The notes: a model not told the origin generated them from the sequence alone. DNA of 58,805 nt from Pelagibacterales bacterium SAG-MED23 (GCA_014653935.1 JACWDU010000002.1:1-58805); one strand, 5' to 3'. Counted from the first letter of the stretch, positions 46,413-53,063 are shown. Made by a program: numbers and translations.

Positions 46413-46565
46413 ATGATCGAATTTCTAACTAATTCTTTTGGTGTTATTATTTCCATTCTTTTTTTTCTTCCATTAATTTATTTGATTAAAGAAAAAAACT
46501 GGGTTTATTTAATATTGTACTCAATTTTCTATTTTGTTTCTTTAATTGGATATTCAAATATATGA
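46413..46565 (+). CDS. Small membrane protein of the tRNA-Leu island (50 aa)
   Basis: ATG 46413 to TGA 46565. Two hydrophobic segments (about residues 9-25 and 31-48) are separated by a short charged KEKN, so a hairpin membrane protein is likely. No recognised family. It overlaps the next small gene by 4 bases (ATGA), which strongly supports a real operon. First gene of four; possible promoter in the TA-rich sequence just upstream, or read-through from the truncated tRNA promoter. Confidence 0.55.
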   Translation: MIEFLTNSFGVIISILFFLPLIYLIKEKNWVYLILYSIFYFVSLIGYSNI

Positions 46566-46729
46566 GAAAAATAATTGAATTTGTTTATTCAGACTCTTTT
46601 ATTTACGAATTCTGTAAAGTAGAATTCCTCTGTTATGACTATTTTCCAAATTGGCTTGGAGCTGGCTTACTTGTATTAGGACCACCTCTAATTTTTTTTA
46701 TATGGCTTATGTGGTATGGTAAGTTTTAA
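46562..46729 (+). CDS. Small membrane protein of the tRNA-Leu island (55 aa)
   Basis: ATG 46562 to TAA 46729. Soluble N-terminal half with three Cys/acidic residues (EFCKVEFLCYDYF) and one C-terminal membrane helix (GAGLLVLGPPLIFFIWLMW). Starts within the stop of the preceding gene and ends immediately before the ATG of the next. No recognised family. Confidence 0.55.
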   Translation: MRKIIEFVYSDSFIYEFCKVEFLCYDYFPNWLGAGLLVLGPPLIFFIWLMWYGKF

Positions 46730-46972
46730 ATGAAAAAAATTTCTTACATTATTATCTGTTGTTTTATATTAACTGGTATCGCTTTCGGTGAGAATTTAAC
46801 GGTTTCTAAGTTATTAGAGCAAAAATATAAAATTTTAAGTGAAGATTTAACAAAAAATACTAGAGGTTCAATAAAGATTTTTACTTTGAAAAAGAAAAAT
46901 AAAATAATTATTTGTTCAGTGGTTATTGATAAAAAAGGAAGAATAGGAAGAACACTTTGTAAAAAACCATAA
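46730..46972 (+). CDS. Small secreted protein of the tRNA-Leu island (80 aa)
   Basis: Signal peptide MKKISYIIICCFILTGIAFG with a likely cut before ENLT (residue 21). The mature part of about 60 residues starts with a helix (VSKLLEQKYKILSEDL) and then two strands (SIKIFTLKKKNKIIICSVVI), with two Cys that could form a disulfide. No recognised family. The start follows the previous stop without a gap, and its own stop abuts the next ATG. Confidence 0.6.
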   Translation: MKKISYIIICCFILTGIAFGENLTVSKLLEQKYKILSEDLTKNTRGSIKIFTLKKKNKIIICSVVIDKKGRIGRTLCKKP

Positions 46973-47563
46973 ATGAAAAAAATATTATTAATTGCAATTT
47001 TAAATGTCTTGATATTCATCGGTCATTCATATGGAGAAATAACATTTGAAAAAAAAAGATTAACTTTAAATTTTAAATGTTATGAAGATGGAAAGTATGA
47101 CAAACAGGTTGGATTTCAAAAATTTAATTGGAAATCAAATGAAAATAAAGATTATTTTTTATATGCTAAATTTATAGATAGTAATAATTACTACGGATTA
47201 CCTTCATCTGTTGTATATCATTATAAAAATCAAAAAGTTGGTGGTAAAAAGTATTCAAATATTTATGTTTTTTATAACTTTATAGATGATTTTGAATGGA
47301 AAAATAAAAATCACAATGTTCTGATCAAAAAAATTTTATACCAAATTAATAAAAAAGAATTTTTTTTAAAAGAAATTTTATACAGTATTGGGAAAGATTA
47401 TAATAAATTGAGTACAATTCAAAAAAAAATGGATAACGAATTTGATGATCAGAAGTATATGGGATATGTTGTACCGTTGTCACAGATGTTCATTGATACA
47501 GAAAATAAAAACAGTAAAAATCGATTATTTACTTATGGTAGTGAGTGTAAAAAAATAAATTAA
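46973..47563 (+). CDS. Secreted protein of the tRNA-Leu island (196 aa), unknown function
   Basis: Signal peptide MKKILLIAILNVLIFIGHSYG, cut likely before EITF. The mature protein is Lys/Tyr/Asn-rich, mixed alpha/beta, with one Cys near the start (NFKCYEDG) and one at the end (GSECKKIN), a plausible disulfide. No catalytic motif recognised. Largest gene of the island and probably its main periplasmic or exported product. The sequence after its stop is the second copy of the flanking repeat. Confidence 0.65.
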   Translation: MKKILLIAILNVLIFIGHSYGEITFEKKRLTLNFKCYEDGKYDKQVGFQKFNWKSNENKDYFLYAKFIDSNNYYGLPSSVVYHYKNQKVGGKKYSNIYVFYNFIDDFEWKNKNHNVLIKKILYQINKKEFFLKEILYSIGKDYNKLSTIQKKMDNEFDDQKYMGYVVPLSQMFIDTENKNSKNRLFTYGSECKKIN

Positions 47564-47586
47564 TTTAATAGGATATTATAGGACAA

Positions 47587-47727
47587 CTAGACGTAGACTA
47601 GACGTTAGAGAGATAAAATAAAAAAAATTTACTTATTAACCTTGTTCAATTATAAATATTAGCATAAATACTCATGAAAATAACTCATGCCCTCGTGGTG
47701 AAATTGGTAGACACAAAGGACTTAAAA
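47587..47727 (+). repeat. Copy 2 of the ~141-bp direct repeat (tRNA-Leu promoter and 5' half)
   Basis: Partner of 46081-46222. It contains TTGTTC (47642-47647), an AT-rich -10 region near 47663-47669 and the first 39 bases of the functional tRNA-Leu. The promoter-to-tRNA distance is the same as in copy 1 (47 bases from TTGTTC to the tRNA start). Confidence 0.85.
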
Positions 47728-47774
47728 TCCTTGCCATTTATGGAGTGCCAGTTCGAGTCTGGCCGAGGGCACCA
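47689..47774 (+). tRNA. tRNA-Leu(TAA)
   Basis: 86 bases including encoded CCA. Acceptor GCCCTCG pairs with CGAGGGC (47764-47770). The anticodon loop CTTAAAA holds TAA at 47723-47725, followed by a long class II variable arm and the T-arm GTTCGAGTC. Reads UUA, a heavily used Leu codon in such an AT-rich genome. nadK starts 4 bases after the CCA. Confidence 0.96.
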
Positions 47775-47778
47775 CTAA

Positions 47779-48549
47779 ATGATCAAACCTCATATTTTAT
47801 TTGATAATACAAAGTTATCAAAAAAAATTAAAAACTTTCTAGATCATAAAATTACAAATTTATCTTTAAGCAAATGTAATCTAATTATTGTTGTGGGTGG
47901 TGATGGTTTTATGCTTTCATCTTTGAAAAAGTATAATAAATACAAAAAACCTTTCTATGGAATAAACGCAGGTAGTTATGGTTTTTTAATGAATAAGTTT
48001 TCATCAAAAAATACTATTAAAAACTTGTCTAAAGCAAAGCAAGTTACAATCTCACCACTAGAGATGAGTGTTAAAAATAAGTTTAATAAAACAAAGAAAT
48101 CTATTGCTATAAATGAAGTATCAATATTAAGACAAAGTAGGCAAACAGCATCTTTAGAGATTACAAATGGATCTCAGAAAATAATAAAAAAATTAGTATC
48201 AGATGGCATTTTAATTTCCACCCCTGCTGGAAGTACTGCTTATAACATGTCAGTTTATGGCCCAATTTTAAATTTAGATTCTAATAAATTATCTATAAGA
48301 CCTATAAGCGCTTTTAGACCAAGAAGATGGAAGGGTAGAGTGGTTAGTGACAAATCAAAAATTATTATTAAAAATCTTAACATTCAAAAAAGGCCAATTA
48401 GCGCAGTGGCCGATAATTACGAAGTAAGGAATGCAAAGATTATATCAATTAAAATAAATAAAAAAATTAAGTTTAATCTCCTTTACGATTCAAATAAAAG
48501 TCTCCAAAAAAAAATTAAAATAGAACAGATCAGAAAAGAAACGAATTAA
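47779..48549 (+). CDS. nadK: NAD kinase
   Basis: Phosphorylates NAD+ to NADP+. 256 aa with the GGDG motif (VVVGGDGFML, near residue 36), INEVSILR (NE/D motif) and the glycine-rich DGILISTPAGSTAYN. The ATG lies 4 bases behind the tRNA-Leu CCA end with no ribosome site, so cleavage of the tRNA 3' end would yield a nearly leaderless mRNA. Overlaps the next gene by one base. Confidence 0.93.
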   Translation: MIKPHILFDNTKLSKKIKNFLDHKITNLSLSKCNLIIVVGGDGFMLSSLKKYNKYKKPFYGINAGSYGFLMNKFSSKNTIKNLSKAKQVTISPLEMSVKNKFNKTKKSIAINEVSILRQSRQTASLEITNGSQKIIKKLVSDGILISTPAGSTAYNMSVYGPILNLDSNKLSIRPISAFRPRRWKGRVVSDKSKIIIKNLNIQKRPISAVADNYEVRNAKIISIKINKKIKFNLLYDSNKSLQKKIKIEQIRKETN

Positions 48550-49694
48550 TGAGTAATAAAAATTTTGGGTTTGGAACTCAAATTAGAAAATCTCCATATT
48601 TTGATTCCACTGTTAAGTGGGGAGCGACAGGTTTTTCTGTATATAATCATATGTATATACCACGTGATTTTGGTGATCCTGAACAAAACTTTTGGAATTT
48701 GATTGAAACTGCAATTTTATGTGATGTTGCCGTTGAAAGACAAGTTGAGATTACTGGACCAGATGCCTTTAAATTTATTCAATTATTAACACCAAGAGAT
48801 CTATCAAAGTTATCAGTTGGTCAATGTAAATATGTTTTAATTACAAACGCAGAAGGAGGGGTGCTAAATGATCCTGTTCTTCTAAGATTGGGAGAAAATC
48901 ACTTTTGGTTATCTTTAGGGGATAGTGATATTTTATTATGGGCTCAAGGAGTGGCTGTTAATTCAGGACTAGATGTCAAAATAGCAGAACCAGATGTTTC
49001 CCCATTACAATTACAAGGACCAAAGTCTGCTGAAATAATGATTAAATTATTTGGCGAAAGCATAAAAGATTTAAAATATTATTGGTTTAGAGAATTAGAT
49101 TTAGATGGCATACCATTAATTGTATCAAGAACTGGCTGGTCAAGTGAATTTGGTTATGAATTATTTTTAAGAGATGGTTCAAAAGGAAATGAACTATACG
49201 AAAAATTAATGTTAGCAGGAAAGGAATTAGGATTAAAACCAGGGCACACTTCTTCAATTAGAAGAATAGAAGGTGGTATGCTTTCCTACCATGCTGATGC
49301 TGATATTCACACAAACCCATTTGAACTCGGTTTAGATCGTTTAGTTAACTTAGATGGAGATATTAATTTTATCGGCAAAGAAGCGCTTAAAAAAATTAAA
49401 GCTGATGGTGTAAAAAGATTACAAGTTGGTTTAGAAATTAAATGTGAAAAGTTAAGTGGACCAAATACAACATTTTGGCCATTAATGGTTGATAATAAGA
49501 TTATTGGAAAAGTAACTTCAGCAATCTATTCCCCACGTTTAAAAAAGAATATTGCTTTAGCTATGGTTGACATTGAATATTTCAAAGTTGGTCTAGAAAT
49601 TGATGTTTCAATTGAAGATAAGAATTTTAAATGTGAGGTTATTGAGAAACCTTTTTTTGATCCAAAAAAACAGATAACATCAAAATCTTTATAA
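48549..49694 (+). CDS. GcvT-fold aminomethyltransferase, DmdA-like
   Basis: 381 aa folate-dependent enzyme of the glycine-cleavage T / dimethylglycine / DMSP-demethylase superfamily. The N-terminal part YNHMYIPRDFGD and CDVAVERQVEITG and the middle VSPLQLQGPKSAEIM resemble DmdA more than GcvT. SRTGWSSEFGYELF and the ending RRIEGGMLSY keep a T-protein-like pattern. It could demethylate DMSP or another methylated osmolyte, or transfer a C1 unit to tetrahydrofolate. Specific assignment is open. Confidence 0.8.
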   Translation: MSNKNFGFGTQIRKSPYFDSTVKWGATGFSVYNHMYIPRDFGDPEQNFWNLIETAILCDVAVERQVEITGPDAFKFIQLLTPRDLSKLSVGQCKYVLITNAEGGVLNDPVLLRLGENHFWLSLGDSDILLWAQGVAVNSGLDVKIAEPDVSPLQLQGPKSAEIMIKLFGESIKDLKYYWFRELDLDGIPLIVSRTGWSSEFGYELFLRDGSKGNELYEKLMLAGKELGLKPGHTSSIRRIEGGMLSYHADADIHTNPFELGLDRLVNLDGDINFIGKEALKKIKADGVKRLQVGLEIKCEKLSGPNTTFWPLMVDNKIIGKVTSAIYSPRLKKNIALAMVDIEYFKVGLEIDVSIEDKNFKCEVIEKPFFDPKKQITSKSL

Positions 49695-49824
49695 AATTAA
49701 CTAATAATGACAATACTTGAAACAATTATCATATTTGAGTTACTTTATTTTACTCACTATATGTTGACACAATAAAAAACTTTAAGGGATCTTGCTCCTA
49801 TTTTTTATGCTATAAGTTTAAGTA

Positions 49825-49908
49825 ATGAAACTTAAGCAAATATTTAATTTTTGGAAACATTGGAATTGTAGTTTATTTGTTAAAGTTCATTATACATCAG
49901 CAAAGTAA
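49825..49908 (+). CDS. Possible 27-aa micro-ORF
   Basis: ATG 49825 to TAA 49908, MKLKQIFNFWKHWNCSLFVK and seven more residues: basic and Trp-rich. It lies in the 270-bp gap between the DmdA-like and DUF2061 genes, about 57 bases before the latter. No family known and no clear ribosome site; it may be chance. The remainder of the gap is AT-rich without other visible signals. Confidence 0.22.
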   Translation: MKLKQIFNFWKHWNCSLFVKVHYTSAK

Positions 49909-49964
49909 ATAATCTTTTTTACTAATTTTACTAAAATTCATTAAATTTTAATCAAAGGACTTTT

Positions 49965-50159
49965 ATGAGTAAAAAAAGATTATTTTATAAATCAATTATT
50001 TGGCAACTTATCGGGCTGGTATGGATATCTTTGTTATCTTATTTATGGTTTGGTGATTGGCTTCGATCATTAGGCTTCTCTATCGTAGTTTTAATTGTAA
50101 GTATTTTTATTTATGTTTTATATGAAATGGCTTGGGAAAGATTTATAAACAATAAATAA
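49965..50159 (+). CDS. DUF2061 small membrane protein
   Basis: 64 aa with two helices. The pattern KSIIWQLIGLVWISLLSYLW, then GDWLRSLGFSI and YEMAWERF is that of DUF2061. Role unknown. AAGGAC precedes the ATG by 7 bases. Its stop is 2 bases from the tRNA-Thr fragment, so it forms the left chromosomal flank of the island. Confidence 0.8.
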   Translation: MSKKRLFYKSIIWQLIGLVWISLLSYLWFGDWLRSLGFSIVVLIVSIFIYVLYEMAWERFINNK

Positions 50160-50161
50160 AG

Positions 50162-50215
50162 TGGTGCCCCCGCACGGATTCGAACCGCGGACCTATTGAT
50201 TACAAATCAATTGCT
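50162..50215 (-). repeat. Displaced tRNA-Thr(TGT) 3' half: left end of a perfect 54-bp direct repeat
   Basis: Identical base for base to 52160-52213, the 3' two-thirds of the intact tRNA-Thr: CCA end, T-arm, anticodon arm and the end of the D-arm. At 50216 identity stops (AAAGT here, CTACC in the tRNA). This is the classic mark left when an element integrates in a tRNA gene and restores it with its own copy of the 3' part. Confidence 0.93.
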
Positions 50216-50265
50216 AAAGTTTAGATAAACATCTGTTTGCAACATTAATCTTTAAATATTTTTAG

Positions 50266-50287
50266 TATGGTCACACTATGGGCACAG
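50266..50287 (+). repeat. Two 11-bp imperfect tandem repeats near the left island end
   Basis: TATGGTCACAC (50266-50276) directly followed by TATGGGCACAG (50277-50287), 51 bases inside the left att fragment. The GG-x-CACA core is shared with the GGCACAATCCT repeats at the right end. Position and spacing suit arm-type binding sites of a tyrosine recombinase or its accessory factor. Confidence 0.5.
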
Positions 50288-50302
50288 TGATAAACTTTTT
50301 TA

Positions 50303-51280
50303 ATGATAAGAGATGCATTAAGTGAAATTTCTCAAAAATATCTAGACTCAAAAACCCAAGATCTTAAAGGCCATCCATTAGCCGACTATGTTAGAAAGTG
50401 TGCGAAAGATTTAATTAAACCCACACTTGGTGATTTTGCAGGAAATTTTTTATTTAGAAGTAGTGCAGGCATTCATCAAGCTTGGGCAGATGTTCCTTGG
50501 ATAGCGATTATGGATCCTGAGGTTACAACAACTACACAAAATGGTTATGACGTTGTGTATTTATTTTCTGTGGACATGAAACGAGTTTATTTAAGTTTAA
50601 ATCAGGGCGTAACGTTTTTAACAGATGAACTAGGTCAAAAGAAAGCTATGCAGGAACTTTCACGACGAGCATCTTTTATTAGAGATCGAATAAGTGAATA
50701 CAAAAACTTTTTTGATCATAGTGAAATTGATTTATCAGCAAATTTATCAAACTCGCATAGACCAAAATTATATGAACCAGGTCACGCATTTGGGGTTATG
50801 TATGATACAAACAATTTACCTGAAGAGGAAAAACTTCAAAATGATCTTAGAAAAATTTTAGAATTATACTTACTGCTTACTCATAGAGGAGGATTAGATA
50901 CCAATTTAGCTGGTACTGATTTTGAGCCTGAAAATCTTAAAGATCAAAATCTTGAAGAAAGAAAAAAGTATAGAAGACACAGAAGTATTGAGCGTAATCC
51001 TAATACATCTAAAGAAGTAAAAAAGGTTAGGGGATACGTTTGTGAAGCTTGTGGGTTTGATTTTAAAAAGTTTTATGGTGACTTAAGTTTGAATAAAAAA
51101 GGTGAGACATACATAGAAGCTCATCATCTTACACCGTTATCAAATTTACCAGAAGGTAAAGCTCTTAAATTTAATCCTAAAGAAGATTTCAGAGTTTTAT
51201 GTGCTAACTGTCATAGAATGGTTCATAGAAAAAATCCCCCATATACAATCGAAGAATTAAAGGCTAAATTTAAACAATGA
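50303..51280 (+). CDS. McrB-N-like domain fused to HNH endonuclease (type IV-like restriction enzyme)
   Basis: 325 aa. Residues about 5-200 resemble the McrB/MrcB N-terminal domain (DUF3578): GNFLFRSSAGIHQAWADVPW and YDVVYLFSVDMKRVYLSLNQ. Related domains bind modified DNA. A charged linker leads to an HNH nuclease with the zinc/catalytic pattern C247-x2-C250, EAHHLTPLS (H274, H275), LCANCHRMVH (C300, C303, H304, H308). Expected to cut DNA carrying modified bases, as in phage defence. Stop overlaps the next ATG (ATGA). No clear ribosome site. Confidence 0.82.
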   Translation: MIRDALSEISQKYLDSKTQDLKGHPLADYVRKCAKDLIKPTLGDFAGNFLFRSSAGIHQAWADVPWIAIMDPEVTTTTQNGYDVVYLFSVDMKRVYLSLNQGVTFLTDELGQKKAMQELSRRASFIRDRISEYKNFFDHSEIDLSANLSNSHRPKLYEPGHAFGVMYDTNNLPEEEKLQNDLRKILELYLLLTHRGGLDTNLAGTDFEPENLKDQNLEERKKYRRHRSIERNPNTSKEVKKVRGYVCEACGFDFKKFYGDLSLNKKGETYIEAHHLTPLSNLPEGKALKFNPKEDFRVLCANCHRMVHRKNPPYTIEELKAKFKQ

Positions 51281-51723
51281 AAAAACTTTTAGGGATCGTG
51301 GTTCTGGGTTTGTTGTGGTGCAGTAGTTCATTTGCAAATATAGAAAATAGAGTTATTGGGTATCAAGATGATGGAACGGCTGCATGGTTCACTTTTGCTT
51401 ATTCAAAAGATGATATCTTCTCACTAAGCTTTGCTGGATCTGGAGAATTACCAGGTATAATGATTACTGAAGGTCCTATTTTAAAGCCTGACAAAATGAT
51501 TTGTCTATTATTAACAAATGATCCTAATAGGAAATTACAAAATTTAATAAAAACAAAATTTATGACGAATTATGGATTAGGTGGCACAGTTGCAGTAGAT
51601 CCAAATAATACTATAGGAAGTGTTAAAGGAAAAATTTCCGATACAATTTTATATTATTTCTTAAGAGCTGCACAAGACGCCAAAAATACAGAAGATTATT
51701 TGAAAAATATAAATTGCAAATGA
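51277..51723 (+). CDS. Secreted protein of the tRNA-Thr island (148 aa), unknown function
   Basis: Signal peptide MKKLLGIVVLGLLWCSSSFA, cut before NIEN. Mature protein about 128 aa, beta-rich start (VIGYQDDGTAAWFTFAYS), a helical end and two Cys (MICLLL, NINCK). No catalytic motif or family recognised. It overlaps the nuclease gene by 4 bases and the next gene by 4 bases, an odd partner for a DNA-cutting enzyme because it is exported. It might work at the envelope against phage entry or be unrelated cargo. Confidence 0.7.
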   Translation: MKKLLGIVVLGLLWCSSSFANIENRVIGYQDDGTAAWFTFAYSKDDIFSLSFAGSGELPGIMITEGPILKPDKMICLLLTNDPNRKLQNLIKTKFMTNYGLGGTVAVDPNNTIGSVKGKISDTILYYFLRAAQDAKNTEDYLKNINCK

Positions 51724-52034
51724 CAAGTCAGATAATTAATTCTGAAGTTGTTGTAGAAGATTACAAGGTTCGCTTTACAGCGCTGAGAAAACCTCTATCT
51801 AAAAGCTTAAATGCAATAGGAAATTTTTATAAGCTTTCTCATCAAACAAAACAAATCCAAAGATTTTTAGAGGAATACTTAGTTAAATCTGGAAAACCTA
51901 AAGTTGGAGACGAAATTTATTTAGATACACAGCCATCTAGAATAACTATAATTAAAATAGAAGAAAATTATGTCAGAGGTGAATTGGAACAAAAATTATA
52001 CGAAATTGATGAAGTGTTAAAACATAAAAAATAA
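51720..52034 (+). CDS. Small cytoplasmic protein of the tRNA-Thr island (104 aa), unknown
   Basis: ATG 51720 lies in an ATGA overlap with the previous stop; a TTG six bases earlier is in frame but less likely. The protein is basic, with no signal peptide or membrane helix: a central helix (KQIQRFLEEYLVKSG) and a small beta part (VGDEIYLDTQPSRITIIKIE) that resembles an OB/SH3-like barrel. No family recognised. Could be a DNA/RNA-binding accessory, regulator or immunity factor. Confidence 0.6.
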   Translation: MTSQIINSEVVVEDYKVRFTALRKPLSKSLNAIGNFYKLSHQTKQIQRFLEEYLVKSGKPKVGDEIYLDTQPSRITIIKIEENYVRGELEQKLYEIDEVLKHKK

Positions 52035-52065
52035 GTTAAGAAAATTTTAACGATCACTTGATCAC

Positions 52066-52092
52066 GGCACAATCCTGGCACAATCCTGGCAC
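52066..52092 (+). repeat. Tandem 11-bp repeat GGCACAATCCT x2.5 near the right island end
   Basis: Units at 52066-52076 and 52077-52087 and a partial GGCAC at 52088-52092, 67 bases inside the intact tRNA-Thr end. Preceded by two GATCAC copies (52052 and 52060). Likely recombinase arm-type sites, given the similar repeats at the left end. The remaining 52035-52159 is non-coding. Confidence 0.6.
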
Positions 52093-52159
52093 ACTTAATA
52101 ATGAAGTTTAGCTAAATTCTAATTTTGCAAAAAAAATAAACGTTGATTTAATTGAGTGA

Positions 52160-52235
52160 TGGTGCCCCCGCACGGATTCGAACCGCGGACCTATTGATTA
52201 CAAATCAATTGCTCTACCAGCTGAGCTACAAGGGC
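52160..52235 (-). tRNA. tRNA-Thr(TGT)
   Basis: 76 bases including CCA. Acceptor GCCCTTG pairs with CGGGGGC with two G-U pairs; D-arm GCTCAGCTGGTAGAGC, anticodon loop TTTGTAA (TGT at 52202-52200), T-arm GTTCGAATC. The 3' two-thirds would have been supplied by the integrated island. Confidence 0.95.
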
Positions 52236-52275
52236 TTGAGGCTTTTTGTAATAGCATTTGATATATTATCAAGAA

Positions 52276-53013
52276 TTATTTTTGTTGATTTATATGATGA
52301 AAAACTATCGCTGCACTATTTGATATATTTAAACTCTCAATATTCTTATTGATGTCTATTTTTACTGAAAAATCTGTATACTTTTCCGTGTGTTGATTAA
52401 GGCCATGCCCCTCTGAACCAAAAAGTAAAACATTATTTCCATTCCATTTAACATCATTAAAATTTTTATCACTATTAGCTGTAAATCCATAAACCCAAAA
52501 ATTTTTATCCCGTAAGTATTTTAAAATAGTATTTATGTTTGACACCTGAAAAATATTTAAGTGTTCAACACAGCCACTAGCAGATTTATACAATAATTTG
52601 CTTTCACTTGGAAAATGTCTTTCTTTAACAATAAGACCATCTATATTAAATGAGGCTGCACTTCTAATTAATGAACCTATATTTCTTGGATCTGTAACTT
52701 CATCTAAACAGGCAAATGTTAAATTATTTTTACCTTTAATAAATTCTTTTAGTTCAGGATTTTCCAAATGTTCTATTTCCGCAACATAACCTTGGTGTAA
52801 AATATCCTCACTTCTACAATATTTATCTAATTCTTTTTTGGTTTTAAAAAAAACTTTAAGATCTTTTAATAAATTTTTATGTGGATTTTGCTTATGAATA
52901 TTTTTTTTACTTTCCTCTGTTAAGAATATTTTGATAACTCTTCTTTTTGGGTTCTTTAACGCTCCAATTACAGCGTGACGCCCAGCAATGAAAAAGGAAG
53001 ATTTTTGACTCAT
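52276..53013 (-). CDS. rlmB: 23S rRNA (guanosine-2'-O-)-methyltransferase, RlmB/TrmH family
   Basis: 245 aa SPOUT methyltransferase: an N-terminal substrate-binding domain starting FFIAGRHAVIGALKNPKRR, then motif 1 LDEVTDPRNIGSLIRSA, motif 2 LLFGSEGHGLN and motif 3 SLNISNSAAIVF. RlmB methylates G2251 in the peptidyl-transferase P-loop. It is divergent from the tRNA-Tyr/tuf operon. Confidence 0.92.
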   Translation of the reverse strand: MSQKSSFFIAGRHAVIGALKNPKRRVIKIFLTEESKKNIHKQNPHKNLLKDLKVFFKTKKELDKYCRSEDILHQGYVAEIEHLENPELKEFIKGKNNLTFACLDEVTDPRNIGSLIRSAASFNIDGLIVKERHFPSESKLLYKSASGCVEHLNIFQVSNINTILKYLRDKNFWVYGFTANSDKNFNDVKWNGNNVLLFGSEGHGLNQHTEKYTDFSVKIDINKNIESLNISNSAAIVFHHINQQK

Positions 53014-53063
53014 ATTTTATGAATTTATTGGGTTTTTATACTATTTTTTCTGAATTTCACGTA

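Larger units (their letters stand above)
46184..47727 (+). mobile_element. tRNA-Leu(TAA)-associated mini-island, repeat period 1,505 bp, no integrase
   Basis: Bounded left by the 5' half of tRNA-Leu and right by the intact tRNA-Leu. It carries four tightly packed genes (46413-47563) and a tandem repeat next to the left junction, but no recombinase. The duplicated part is the 5' half with its promoter, the reverse of the usual tRNA-integration layout, so tandem duplication or homologous replacement bringing in a second tRNA-Leu copy is also possible. Confidence 0.65.
50162..52213. mobile_element. tRNA-Thr(TGT) mini-island, 1,998 bp, with nuclease operon and no integrase
   Basis: Bounded by perfect 54-bp tRNA 3'-half repeats (50162-50215 and 52160-52213), i.e. 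attR and attL. The interior carries three overlapping genes (50303-52034) and ~11-bp tandem repeats near both ends. AAGTTTAG followed by A/C and TAAA also occurs near both ends (50217 and 52104). No recombinase is encoded, so integration must have used an enzyme in trans or the integrase has been lost. Confidence 0.85.

Noticed and set aside
48400..48549. Glycine or similar riboswitch before the GcvT/DmdA-like gene
   Set aside because: The gene overlaps nadK by one base, so no leader exists to hold one.
50162..50215. Second functional tRNA-Thr gene
   Set aside because: Only the 3' part is present; acceptor 5' strand and most of the D-arm are missing, so it cannot fold as tRNA.
46081..52213. 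CRISPR array in the repeat-rich accessory region
   Set aside because: Repeats are tandem without spacers, only 2-3 units, and no cas genes are present.
52152..52352. Plus-strand 66-codon frame
   Set aside because: It is the antisense translation of tRNA-Thr (the well-known ARIRTADLLIT false protein) plus the end of rlmB in antisense.
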